From assembly GCA_040770625.1 (NCBI GenBank), contig JAXGIW010000001.1, forward strand, positions 434,001 to 498,000: DNA of 64,000 nt, written 5' to 3'. Position numbers and translations under genes: made by a program. How positions within the stretch are numbered: the first letter of the stretch is position 1; each line of letters opens with the position of its first letter. The stretch comes from 58-81 sp012729145 (lineage in GTDB: Bacteria > Synergistota > Synergistia > Synergistales > Thermovirgaceae). This document shows, one piece after another, positions 42,832 to 50,962 of the stretch. Under the pieces are notes generated by a model, which worked only from the letters and a program-made list of their open reading frames with translations, searched no databases and had not been told where the DNA came from.

Positions 42832-43632
42832 ATGGACATTCTGAAGCGTTCGATATCTCCGCTTAGCGAAGCAGCCTGGAATGAAATTGACGAACAGGCT
42901 GTAAAGGTCCTGAAGAGCAGGCTTTCGGGAAGAAAGTTCGTTGACGTGAAAGGCCCATTCGGATGGGACCACGCAGTCGTCCCGGCGGGCAGACTCGACG
43001 TCTCCAGGGGTGAAGGCAGGGACGAAGTCCACTGGGGGGTGCACATTGTCCAGCCCCTGGTGGAGACTCGCGTCTCCTTCGAAATGGACGTCTGGGAACT
43101 CGACAACGCTGCCAGGGGTGCCAAGGATCTGGAACTGGACCCTCTCATCAAGGCTGTCGAGAAGATAGCTTCCTTCGAGGAGAATGCAATATACAACGGA
43201 TTTGAACCGGGCTGCATTGAAGGGCTGGCTCAGGCAGGGGCGTCCCAGCAGATCTCCATCTCCACCGAACACCCCAGGGATATCATGGCCGGTCTTTCCG
43301 AGGGACTTGTATTTTTCCGCAAGAACTCCATCGAGGGCCCCTATGCCCTGGTCGCAGGGCCCCAGCTCTGGCAGATCATCGATGTCTTCGGTGATGGATA
43401 TCCCCTGAAAAAGAGGGTCTCCTCCCTGTTCGACGGCGGGATGATCCTTGCACCCGAACTGGAGGGGGGTTTTCTCGTGTCTGCCAGGGGTGGCGACTTC
43501 GAGCTCACCCTGGGGCAGGACCTCTCCATAGGCTACGAGTGTACCTCCGGGAGCAAGGTCCAGCTCTTCATAGCCGAGTCGTTCACCTTCAGGGTGTTAG
43601 AGCCCAACGCAGTGGTTCCGCTGGTGCTCTGA
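42832..43632 (+). CDS. Encapsulin shell protein (family 1)
   Basis: HK97-fold protein that self-assembles into a protein nanocompartment storing iron with EncFtn. The 266 residues have MDILKRSISPLSEAAWNEID at the N-terminus (inner helix that binds cargo peptide), GRKFVDVKGPFGW, the E-loop region and the late YECTSGSKVQLFIAESFTFRVLEP typical of family 1 shells. ATG at 42832 follows AAGGGGGAAAAGAGA. Likely a 60-subunit (T=1) shell by its size; inferred, not seen. Confidence 0.94.
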   Translation: MDILKRSISPLSEAAWNEIDEQAVKVLKSRLSGRKFVDVKGPFGWDHAVVPAGRLDVSRGEGRDEVHWGVHIVQPLVETRVSFEMDVWELDNAARGAKDLELDPLIKAVEKIASFEENAIYNGFEPGCIEGLAQAGASQQISISTEHPRDIMAGLSEGLVFFRKNSIEGPYALVAGPQLWQIIDVFGDGYPLKKRVSSLFDGGMILAPELEGGFLVSARGGDFELTLGQDLSIGYECTSGSKVQLFIAESFTFRVLEPNAVVPLVL

Positions 43633-43719
43633 ATTTTTCAGGAGAGTGGAAGGGTCGAAGGAACGCAATTCTGATCAGATCTCGGAGATGATCGTTAAAA
43701 TAAGATCTTTGTCTCCTGG

Positions 43720-43749
43720 TTGACAGTTTCAGGTCGTGATGTGTATGCT
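43720..43749 (+). promoter_or_regulatory. Promoter of a short transcript upstream of the symporter module
   Basis: TTGACA (43720-43725), an 18-base spacer and TATGCT (43744-43749). Predicted start of transcription about 43756. Confidence 0.6.
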
Positions 43750-43755
43750 ATCGCA

Positions 43756-43855
43756 AGAATGTGAATGAACCTGCTGGTGTCCCTTTGAGGAAAGACGTCC
43801 TCTTTCTTCAGGCGAAGGGTACGCGCCCAGAGGCTTGCCTCTGGGCGCGTTTTTT
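43756..43855 (+). ncRNA. Candidate 100-base structured RNA or terminator-controlled leader
   Basis: Lies between a good promoter and a very strong terminator, with no start codon and ribosome site of note. The 5' part can form CCCTT...AAGGG enclosing GAGGA-AAGACG-TCCTC (43782-43819). It could be a free small RNA, or a riboswitch-like leader whose terminator controls the symporter genes that start 58 bases later. No known riboswitch class is recognised. Confidence 0.4.
43821..43855 (+). terminator. Strong intrinsic terminator (attenuator candidate)
   Basis: 14-bp arms ACGCGCCCAGAGGC / GCCTCTGGGCGCGT with almost no loop (innermost pairs probably open to a 4-base CTTG loop), followed by six T residues at 43850-43855. 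Confidence 0.92.
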
Positions 43856-43913
43856 ATTGGATTCTGGTCTTCAGATCCCGACAGTACTGACGATCGCAAA
43901 AGGAGGTTAGGAG

Positions 43914-44009
43914 ATGGACTTTTCAGCTTGGTTCCTGGTTGTCATCGTTCCGGTCCTAATAGCCAGTGTCACAGTGCTCTATTATTTTGCTGGGAAGAAA
44001 AGGGTGTGA
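43914..44009 (+). CDS. 31-residue membrane peptide, probable small accessory protein of the symporter
   Basis: ATG at 43914 has a near-perfect AGGAGG nine bases upstream. The product is one hydrophobic helix (WFLVVIVPVLIASVTVL) with an aromatic YYFAG edge and a basic GKKRV end. It sits seven bases before the sodium:solute symporter gene, where very small one-helix accessory proteins are known for this transporter family. Function is inferred from position and shape. Confidence 0.75.
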   Translation: MDFSAWFLVVIVPVLIASVTVLYYFAGKKRV

Positions 44010-44016
44010 AGACGGA

Positions 44017-45528
44017 ATGACTTATCGATTCGAATTTTTACTTCCCTTTGTTCTTTATCTGATCGTTCTTGTTGTTATCGGTTTTCTGGCTTATAAGAAG
44101 ACAAAGACTATGGAAGGGTTCCATCTTGGGAACCGTCAGCTGAGTCCCTGGGTGGCAGGAATAAGTATTCTCTTTTCCGGTTCAAGTGGTTGGATCTTCC
44201 TGGGATGTGCCGGACTGGGTTACAGTATGGGGCCATCAGCATGGTTTATGCTTATAAGCTTCATGATAACCATGCTGATCGCATATACCCTCATTGGGAA
44301 AAGATTACGCAATTACTCTGGCTTGCTCGGAAGCATTACCTACCCTGAATTCTTTGTAAGAAGGGTCAGGTCCAACAGGAACGGGATCAGACTGATAGCT
44401 TCCTTGGCCGTGTTCGTTTTTATGACAACTTACGTGGCCTCCCAATATGTTGCGGCAGTAAAGGCATTAAAACCGATATTCAACATGACGGACCTGCAGG
44501 TCGTTCTTCTTACGGCGGTGGTTGTAACCCTTTACTGTCTCATCGGTGGGTTCATGGCAGTCTGTTGGACTGACTTTGTTCAAGGAATGGTCATCCTGGG
44601 CGGCTCCATAATAATGTGCGTGTTCCTGGTGGTTGAAGCCGGGGGCTTTGGAGAGGTCTTTTCAAAACTGGCGGCTATCGATCCCAAACTATTGTCAGCG
44701 AAGTGGGCAACCTGGCCACTGATACTCATGTTCTGGACGGCAGGGCTCGGAGGGGTAGGACGTCCTCACGATACCATTCGGTTCTTTGCATTGAAGGATT
44801 CCCATTCCGCAAGAGGAACTGCAATGGTTGGAGAGATCTCGCTTCTATTCAACTATTGGACAGGTTACATGATCGGTTATATCGGAAGGGTTTTCTTCCC
44901 TGCCCTGAAAGATCCCGAGACCATTTTCCCGACACTGTTGATCGAGATGTTCAACCCCTGGTTTGCGGGAATAATGATCGCGGCTTTAATGGCATTGATC
45001 ATGTCAACCATAGATTCCCAGTTACTCAGTGCGGCGTCGACCTTTACGGAAGATTTTTATCATACCTATGTTAACAAAAGGGCCTCGGAACAACGTCTGG
45101 TGTGGGTATCGAGGGTTTCAGTTGTCGCGATAGGAGTCTTTGGGGCAGTCATGGCGATGTACATGACAGAAACCGTTAATAACCTGGTGCTCTTCGCAAC
45201 CGCTGGTTTATCCTCGACTTTTGGGCCCGCGTTGGTTCTGTCTCTCTATTGGAAACGCTTGACGGAAGAGGGGATCATAGCCTCAATGCTTACAGGTCTC
45301 GTGGTCAGCGTTTACTGGTTCCTCTCTCCTCTAAAGGCCATTACCGGACTCCACGAAAGTGCGGTTGGTTTCTTTTTCGCAATTACGGTAGCGGTTGTTG
45401 TGAGCCTTCTTACAAAGCCTTTGCCTTCCGAGCTTGTAGAAAGCGATTTCGAGATCATCCGAAAGGACTATTCAGGAGAGGAAATGGCAAAGATCGATTC
45501 CCTTGGGGAGAGTTATGGCCTCAATTGA
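44017..45528 (+). CDS. Sodium:solute symporter (SSS family)
   Basis: A 503-residue transporter with about 13 membrane helices: GFHLGNRQLSPWVAGISILFSGSSGW at the N-terminus, YPEFFVRR, VCWTDFVQGMVI and GVGRPHDTIRFFALKD, and MALIMSTIDSQLLSAASTF, all matching the PutP/PanF group. Substrate is unknown; the hydrolases that follow suggest an amide or cyclic amide. The DNA is visibly richer in A/T than the surrounding genes. ATG at 44017 is chosen as the first after the small membrane gene; the ribosome site is weak, so coupling is likely. Confidence 0.88.
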   Translation: MTYRFEFLLPFVLYLIVLVVIGFLAYKKTKTMEGFHLGNRQLSPWVAGISILFSGSSGWIFLGCAGLGYSMGPSAWFMLISFMITMLIAYTLIGKRLRNYSGLLGSITYPEFFVRRVRSNRNGIRLIASLAVFVFMTTYVASQYVAAVKALKPIFNMTDLQVVLLTAVVVTLYCLIGGFMAVCWTDFVQGMVILGGSIIMCVFLVVEAGGFGEVFSKLAAIDPKLLSAKWATWPLILMFWTAGLGGVGRPHDTIRFFALKDSHSARGTAMVGEISLLFNYWTGYMIGYIGRVFFPALKDPETIFPTLLIEMFNPWFAGIMIAALMALIMSTIDSQLLSAASTFTEDFYHTYVNKRASEQRLVWVSRVSVVAIGVFGAVMAMYMTETVNNLVLFATAGLSSTFGPALVLSLYWKRLTEEGIIASMLTGLVVSVYWFLSPLKAITGLHESAVGFFFAITVAVVVSLLTKPLPSELVESDFEIIRKDYSGEEMAKIDSLGESYGLN

Positions 45529-46681
45529 AAGCCAGTTCTTGAGATGTGGTGTCCTTTTTGACGGGAACAATGTTTTAAAGGACACCACTATCGAGATCTC
45601 GGAGGGGAAAATAGCGTCCATAGGCAAAGAACCCCTGGATAAAAAAGGTGTCTGGGATCTGAGCGACCAGACGATCATTCCCGGGATCATAGATTGCCAC
45701 GACCATCTCGGTTTGGACCCAGGAGATGAAAGAGAACAATCTCTTGCACCCACTCCCTGGATAAGTCTTGTCGGTTCTGCCAATGCACGGAAGATCCTTG
45801 GGGCCGGGATCACGACCCTCAGGGATGTTGGCGAGAAAGACTTTATCGATGTCTACTGGAAGAAAGCAATAACCGAAGGGTTAATAAAGGGCCCGAATAT
45901 GCTGATCTCGGGACAACCGGTAATCAAAACCGGTGGTCATGGGTGGTATCTCGGAAGGGAAGCCGATGGGAAAGACGAAATAATCAAGGCGGTAAGGGAA
46001 CAGGTGAAACAGGGAGTTGATTTTGTAAAGGTAATGGTTGGAGGAGGATTGACCACCCTGGGATCTGATCCTGCTTTTGCCGAGTTCTCCGAGGAAGAGG
46101 TCTTTTCTCTTGTCAAGGAAGCACATCGTTGTGGAAGAAAGGTCATTGCCCACGCGCATGGAGGCGTTGCCGCTGATATTGCCATTGAAGCGGGTGTTGA
46201 TTCGATCGAACATGGTGTTTTTTTAAGCCGCGGACAGATGGAAAGCATGCGGGACAAAGGGATCTTCCTTGTAGTTACCTATGGGATCATCGAACAGATA
46301 GTTCAGGGAGAGAACATTCCTGAATTCACTAAGTCCAAGGCAAAAGAATATATCAAGAAATATTTCGAGGTCATTTCCACCGCACGTGAAGTAGGGACAA
46401 TGCTGGCGGCAGGCGGTGACGGGCTTCATGGGAGACCTGACAGGGAAATGTTCGCCCTGGTGTCTTCAGGTTTCTCCAACAGGGATGCCATCAGGATAAT
46501 GACAAGCGATTCAGCCAAACTCTGCGGGATAGATGCAATTGCCGGGACGATCGAAAAGGGGAAAAGGGCTGATATCGTTGGCTTGGGGAGCAACCCTCTG
46601 GAAAAAATATCAAACATCAGGGATGTCCAGTTTGTTTGCCGAAATGGAGAAATAGTCTATTACAAAGGATGGTTGGTTTGA
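45515..46681 (+). CDS. Metal-dependent amidohydrolase (imidazolonepropionase/prolidase-like group)
   Basis: A TIM-barrel hydrolase with PGIIDCHDHLGLD (metal ligands on strand 1), the Lys in VDFVKVMVGGG that may be carbamylated, HAHGG, SIEHGVFLS and the late Asp in AAGGDGLHGRP. This is the amidohydrolase group that contains Xaa-Pro dipeptidases and cyclic-amide hydrolases. ATG at 45515 overlaps the end of the symporter gene by 14 bases, so uptake and hydrolysis are expressed together. Confidence 0.85.
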   Translation: MASIESQFLRCGVLFDGNNVLKDTTIEISEGKIASIGKEPLDKKGVWDLSDQTIIPGIIDCHDHLGLDPGDEREQSLAPTPWISLVGSANARKILGAGITTLRDVGEKDFIDVYWKKAITEGLIKGPNMLISGQPVIKTGGHGWYLGREADGKDEIIKAVREQVKQGVDFVKVMVGGGLTTLGSDPAFAEFSEEEVFSLVKEAHRCGRKVIAHAHGGVAADIAIEAGVDSIEHGVFLSRGQMESMRDKGIFLVVTYGIIEQIVQGENIPEFTKSKAKEYIKKYFEVISTAREVGTMLAAGGDGLHGRPDREMFALVSSGFSNRDAIRIMTSDSAKLCGIDAIAGTIEKGKRADIVGLGSNPLEKISNIRDVQFVCRNGEIVYYKGWLV

Positions 46682-47443
46682 ATGAAAAGAGAAGTTAACT
46701 TCAGCAGGATGAGTTGGTTCGATGTTCAAAACGCCATGAAGGATGGCTGTGATACTGTGATGATCCCTGTGGGATCGGTGGAACAGCACGGCCCCCATCT
46801 GCCATTGACGACGGATTCCATGGTTGTTGATTGGATCGCGAACAAAGCAGCTGAGCAGATGGATGGAGTTCTTGTCGCTCCGATAGTGTACTACGGGGTC
46901 AGTTATAACCACATTGATTTCCCTGGTACTGGTTCGGTTCAGATAGATACCTTGAAGAGGTATTTGATCGACGTTTGTATTTCCCTTTTGGGGCATGGTT
47001 TTGAGAAGCTTATCATTCTTAACGGTCACGGGGGGAATAATGCGACCGTCGCAGCGGCGGCCCATGACATCCGCCTTCAGACAAAGAAGTTTGTTGGTGT
47101 TATTACCTGGCCCTCATTGGTACTTGAAGCCGAGAAGACCCTGGAAAGCGAGATAGTGTGGCATGCTGATGAGGGGGAGACGTCGACAGTTCTCTGGATC
47201 GCCCCGGAACTGGTAAAGATGGAGAGGGCTTTAAACGTTACCCCGAAACCTATACCCCATTATGTCTTTACCCACGAGGCGCTTTTCAGCAATCCCGTTG
47301 ATCAGGGATTGCCCCCGACGAAAGTTCTTTCCGAATCGGGTATCGTGGGAGACGCAAAACTTGCGACTCCGGAAAAGGGCAAATTAATCCTTGAAGAGGC
47401 TGCAAAGAACCTTGCGAAAGTGATCACCGAACTGAGGAACTGA
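46682..47443 (+). CDS. Creatininase-family amidohydrolase
   Basis: Metal enzyme of the creatininase/MftE/ArfB family: VGSVEQHGPHLPLTTDS with the His/Glu/Asp metal ligands, NGHGGNNATV and the HADEGETSTVLW segment are intact. Family members open cyclic or linear amides. It starts right at the end of the amidohydrolase gene (ATG at 46682, no gap), so the two enzymes probably act in sequence. Substrate unknown. Confidence 0.88.
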   Translation: MKREVNFSRMSWFDVQNAMKDGCDTVMIPVGSVEQHGPHLPLTTDSMVVDWIANKAAEQMDGVLVAPIVYYGVSYNHIDFPGTGSVQIDTLKRYLIDVCISLLGHGFEKLIILNGHGGNNATVAAAAHDIRLQTKKFVGVITWPSLVLEAEKTLESEIVWHADEGETSTVLWIAPELVKMERALNVTPKPIPHYVFTHEALFSNPVDQGLPPTKVLSESGIVGDAKLATPEKGKLILEEAAKNLAKVITELRN

Positions 47444-47454
47444 AGGTCCTCCCA

Positions 47455-47496
47455 TCAGCAGGGGAGACGGTCCAGGGCGATCGTCTCCCCTGCTGA
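47455..47496. terminator. Long hairpin between convergent genes
   Basis: 15-bp stem TCAGCAGGGGAGACG / CGTCTCCCCTGCTGA with a 12-base loop. T-runs are poor on both sides, yet the position between convergent genes suggests a bidirectional terminator. Confidence 0.7.
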
Positions 47497-47514
47497 AACC
47501 TTTCCTTGGGGAAT

Positions 47515-47874
47515 TTAGTATCCCGAGTCTTGAGGGCGGACATTGCTCTTCCTGGTCTGGAGGTAATTCTGGAAATTCTTTTCTGCGTCTATCATCGCTG
47601 CGATGATCGTCTTTTTCCCTTTTGCGAAATATCTGTTCTCGATCTCCTTGATAGCTTCAGCGATACCTCCCTCATTCATCCTTTTCCCAACCAGGGTCGA
47701 CTTGAAAAAAGAGCAGCCCAATTCTGAGACAAAGGTCGAGGCTACATCGACGATCTCCCAGTTTTCGGGATCAACTTCCAGACCTATTCCGAAGTAACCG
47801 AACATCTGGTGTCCGCTGGTATCGTCAGGGTATTTCGCATAACCTCCGAAATAGAAGAGTTTTCCTCCTTCCAT
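47515..47874 (-). CDS. DUF3870 domain protein
   Basis: A 119-residue protein with LFYFGGYAKYPDDTSGHQMFGYFGIGLEVD at the N-terminus and VASTFVSELGCSFFKSTLVGKR, the core of the DUF3870 family; the role is unknown. The end is charged and aromatic. ATG at 47874 follows AGGAGGGAGCAG. It shares the A/T-rich composition of the symporter module and may belong to the same transferred segment although it is on the other strand. The 159 bases behind it (47875-48033) hold no feature seen. Confidence 0.65.
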   Translation of the reverse strand: MEGGKLFYFGGYAKYPDDTSGHQMFGYFGIGLEVDPENWEIVDVASTFVSELGCSFFKSTLVGKRMNEGGIAEAIKEIENRYFAKGKKTIIAAMIDAEKNFQNYLQTRKSNVRPQDSGY

Positions 47875-48033
47875 GAAACTGCTCCCTCCTCGAAATGAAT
47901 TAGATAAGGGGAAGAATTATGTTCCCCCTTCCTGATCGATCTCCATCTCTATCGTGCAAGAAGGATCTGGTCTGAGCGTGTTGTCGGTACCTAACTTTCT
48001 CGAGAGAAGAGTGATTCTGGCCCTTCATTTTGG

Positions 48034-49035
48034 CTAGGTTTTATTGAATGCGTCCAATAGCGCTTGCCTGTATGGGAACAGGCCGAAGACGCCGCCGGTG
48101 TGGATGAAGAGGACCTTTTCGTCCTTGTCGATGCCGCCATTCTCTATCTCTTTCATCAAACCGAAGAGAGCCTTGCCGGTATATGTGGGGTCCAGGAGTA
48201 CGGCCTCCAGGGATGCGGCATCGCTGATGAAGTTGATCAGTTCCGGAGAGGCCTTCCCGTAACCCTCCCCGATGTAACTGTCGATGACCTCGAACCTTCC
48301 CCTGGGATCGGGCAGTTCGGGGATGTACTTCTCCCTGAGCCCGGAAAAGACCTCGTCGACCTTCTCGTCGAACCACTGTGACGGGAAGGCAACGCTGATG
48401 GCCGTCACTCGACAGTTGAGACCGTGTACAAGGCAGCCGGCGACAATGCCCGATAGGGTTCCGCCTGAGCCGCATGCGAAAACTATTCGGTCAGGAATTA
48501 TCCCCACCTTCTCGACCTGGTCTGCGATCTCTCCGATGGCGTCGATGTACCCCAGCGACCCCAGGGCGTCTGAAGCGCCAAGAGGGATGACGTAGGGCCG
48601 GTGCCCTTCGGTGCGGTAGGCATCGGCTATCTCTTCCATGCTCTTTGCCTGGTCCCTCAGGTCGGGGAGGGAGACGAAGGTGGTCCTTGCGCCGAAGAGG
48701 AGATCCAGAAAGAGGTTGCCCTCCGGAAGAGCCTCCGGGGTACCGTTCAGGACCAGGTGACACCCCATTCCCAGCTTGGCCGCCACGGCAGCTGTCGCCC
48801 TGGCGTGATTCGACTGGGGGCCTCCGCAGGTGATGAGGATGTCCGACCCCCTGGCTACGGCATCGGCAGCGCAGTACTCGAGTTTTCTTACCTTGTTTCC
48901 TGAAAGGGCCATGCCCGTAAGGTCGTCCCTTTTCAGGACCACATTGTCGCTCCCCAGGAGGACAGAGAGTCTGCCTGACGGCTGGATCGGTGTCGGAAGG
49001 ATCGCCAGTTCAAGTTTCCGGGCAAATCTTTTCAA
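48034..49035 (-). CDS. dcyD: D-cysteine desulfhydrase (ACC-deaminase-like family)
   Basis: Fold-type II PLP enzyme that breaks D-cysteine to pyruvate, sulfide and ammonia. PLP Lys is in MALSGNKVRKLEY (residue 48), with ITCGGPQSNHARATAA, FACGSGGTLSGIV and the C-terminal FIHTGGVFGLF that binds the PLP nitrogen. 333 residues. TTG start at 49035 with GGAGG upstream. ACC deaminase is the other family option; the genus context of amino-acid fermentation favours desulfhydrase or a related D-amino-acid lyase. Confidence 0.85.
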   Translation of the reverse strand: MKRFARKLELAILPTPIQPSGRLSVLLGSDNVVLKRDDLTGMALSGNKVRKLEYCAADAVARGSDILITCGGPQSNHARATAAVAAKLGMGCHLVLNGTPEALPEGNLFLDLLFGARTTFVSLPDLRDQAKSMEEIADAYRTEGHRPYVIPLGASDALGSLGYIDAIGEIADQVEKVGIIPDRIVFACGSGGTLSGIVAGCLVHGLNCRVTAISVAFPSQWFDEKVDEVFSGLREKYIPELPDPRGRFEVIDSYIGEGYGKASPELINFISDAASLEAVLLDPTYTGKALFGLMKEIENGGIDKDEKVLFIHTGGVFGLFPYRQALLDAFNKT

Positions 49036-49091
49036 TGTCTCCTTGACCTCCTTTGTGTCTGTACCTCTTGTTTGTGAACAGCATATCTATT

Positions 49092-49120
49092 TTGACACAA
49101 CAAAGTAAATAATGCATATT
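49092..49120 (+). promoter_or_regulatory. Promoter of the ortA-ortB-alr operon
   Basis: TTGACA (49092-49097), 17 A/T-rich bases and CATATT (49115-49120), 89 bases before ortA. The same A/T-rich stretch may hold a divergent promoter for dcyD. Confidence 0.55.
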
Positions 49121-49208
49121 AAGTAAATTCGCAGACCCTGTTTCCCAGGCCCTGCGCGGTTTTTTGGTATCAGGCAGATACACTTAAACAACGGGAGAGT
49201 GGCAACTA

Positions 49209-49529
49209 TTGAAGGCAAAAAAGGGAGATTGGGTCCAGGTCTACAGGGTTGTTCTCGAAGCGGGAGAAAGGGCACCCCAGGTGCCGGAGGATACGGCGAA
49301 GGTGCCGCTGGAGATGAAGGTAAAGGGAAGCCTGCTGGAGGATTCGGCGGTCCCTGGGGACGAAGTGACCGTGGAGACGGCCGCAGGAAGAACGATAACA
49401 GGGAAGCTTGTAGCCGTGGAGCCACCCTACGATGTCAGCTTCGGGCCTCCACCGCCGGAGCTGAGGACCGTGGGCCGTGAGCTCAGGAAGATCCTTGCCG
49501 GAGGAGGGTGCCGTCATGAGCAGGGCTGA
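49209..49529 (+). CDS. ortA: 2-amino-4-ketopentanoate thiolase, alpha subunit
   Basis: Small subunit of the thiolase that cleaves 2-amino-4-ketopentanoate with CoA into acetyl-CoA and D-alanine in oxidative ornithine breakdown. The 106 residues have KKGDWVQVYRVVLEAGERAPQVPEDTAKVPLEM and GDEVTVETAAGRTITGKL, the recognised OrtA sequence. TTG start at 49209 with a weak ribosome site. Overlaps ortB by 14 bases. No other ornithine-pathway genes are in the window. Confidence 0.88.
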   Translation: MKAKKGDWVQVYRVVLEAGERAPQVPEDTAKVPLEMKVKGSLLEDSAVPGDEVTVETAAGRTITGKLVAVEPPYDVSFGPPPPELRTVGRELRKILAGGGCRHEQG

Positions 49530-50958
49530 TGACTACTCCTCAGTGATGGCCCGAAGGACCGAGATCATGAGGTGCTCTGTCGGCATCGACTACGGCTCCT
49601 TCTCAACCGGCAAGCTTGCCTTTGACTATGAGCGAATGATGGCGGAGACGGGGTATCCGCTGGATGAGGTCAAAAGGATCCAGAGGGAGTCAAACGTAGG
49701 TGAAACTCCCCTCATTGAGCTCAAGAACCTCACCGCGCTTGTAAGGAAGATATCGGAGCCGGGACGGGGGGCCAGGATCTTCGTAAAGGACGAGGCCAAC
49801 AATCCCGCCAGGTCTTTCAAGGACAGAAGGGCCTCCCTTTCAGTTCATAACGCCCTCATGAAAGGCTACCCTGGTGTCGTGGCCGCCACCAGCGGCAACT
49901 ACGGGGCAGCCGTGGCCAGCCAGGCCGCCAGGAAGAACCTCTCCAGCATAATCGTCCAGGAAGTGTTCGACAGCAGGGGCTTCGAACAGCCCGAGATAGC
50001 CGAGAAGGGACGGGCCTGCGAGGCCTACGGCTCCGAGGTGCTCCAGCTTTCTGTGGGGCCCGAGCTCTTTTACGTCTTTCTCCTCGTTCTTGAGGAGACA
50101 GGGTTTTTCAACGCATCCCTTTATACACCCTTCTCAATAGCCGGCATCGAGACCCTTGGCACCGAGATAGTAGAGCAGACCAGGGAACTGACGGGACGGG
50201 ACCCCGACGCGATCATAAGCACTCACGCCGGGGGAGGCATCACTACCGGGACGGCCAGGGGAGTTCTGAAGGCTGGAAGCCCTGGGACAAGGATCATAGG
50301 GGCAAGCGTCAACCTTCAGGGTCTCCACATGGCATCAGACAGGGATTTCAACCGTAAGTCCTTCACAACAGGGCATACGGGGTTCGGTTTCCCCTTTGCA
50401 GTCTGGCCCGATCGCTCGGATGTCCCCCGGAACGCCGCAAGAGTGCTGCGCTACCTGGACCGGTACGTAACTGTAAGTCAGGGGTCGGTCTTCTACATCA
50501 CCGAAGCTCTGGCCCAGCTGGAAGGTCTGGAGAGAGGGCCCGCAGGGAACACCTCCCTTACCGCGGCATTCTCTCTGGCCCGCACTATGGGCGAGGACGA
50601 GGTGGTGGTCGTCAACGAGACGGAGTACACCGGCGCCGGGAAACACCCCTACGCCCAGATAGCCTTCGCCAGGAAGATGGGAGTAGAGGTTTTCAGGGGA
50701 GATCCTTCAACGGAGAAGCCCGGAGAGAACATCGTGATCCCGATGAAGCCCGGGCAGGTAGCTGCCAGCGAGGTAGACCTGGACAGGCTCCGGGAGTCCT
50801 ACGTGAAGAACGCCTGCAAGATTCTCGGTGAGGAGAGAGAGATCACTCCCGCCGATCTGGATTTCATCTGCGACGACGCCAGGCTTGACAGGGGAAGGGC
50901 ACTGGAGCTCCTCACGGAGAACGGGGTCGGTCTTTCATTAGGAAGAAAGGAAGGATGA
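49516..50958 (+). CDS. ortB: 2-amino-4-ketopentanoate thiolase, beta subunit (PLP)
   Basis: PLP fold-type II subunit resembling threonine synthase: NNPARSFKDRRAS with the Schiff-base Lys (102), ATSGNYGAAVA, THAGGGITTGTARG and the C-terminal ETEYTGAGKHPYAQIAF. 480 residues. ATG at 49516 follows GGAGGAGGG; the open frame extends back to 49477. Together with OrtA it should give acetyl-CoA plus D-alanine. The gene for the racemase of D-alanine follows four bases later. Confidence 0.9.
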   Translation: MSRADDYSSVMARRTEIMRCSVGIDYGSFSTGKLAFDYERMMAETGYPLDEVKRIQRESNVGETPLIELKNLTALVRKISEPGRGARIFVKDEANNPARSFKDRRASLSVHNALMKGYPGVVAATSGNYGAAVASQAARKNLSSIIVQEVFDSRGFEQPEIAEKGRACEAYGSEVLQLSVGPELFYVFLLVLEETGFFNASLYTPFSIAGIETLGTEIVEQTRELTGRDPDAIISTHAGGGITTGTARGVLKAGSPGTRIIGASVNLQGLHMASDRDFNRKSFTTGHTGFGFPFAVWPDRSDVPRNAARVLRYLDRYVTVSQGSVFYITEALAQLEGLERGPAGNTSLTAAFSLARTMGEDEVVVVNETEYTGAGKHPYAQIAFARKMGVEVFRGDPSTEKPGENIVIPMKPGQVAASEVDLDRLRESYVKNACKILGEEREITPADLDFICDDARLDRGRALELLTENGVGLSLGRKEG

Positions 50959-50962
50959 ACGG

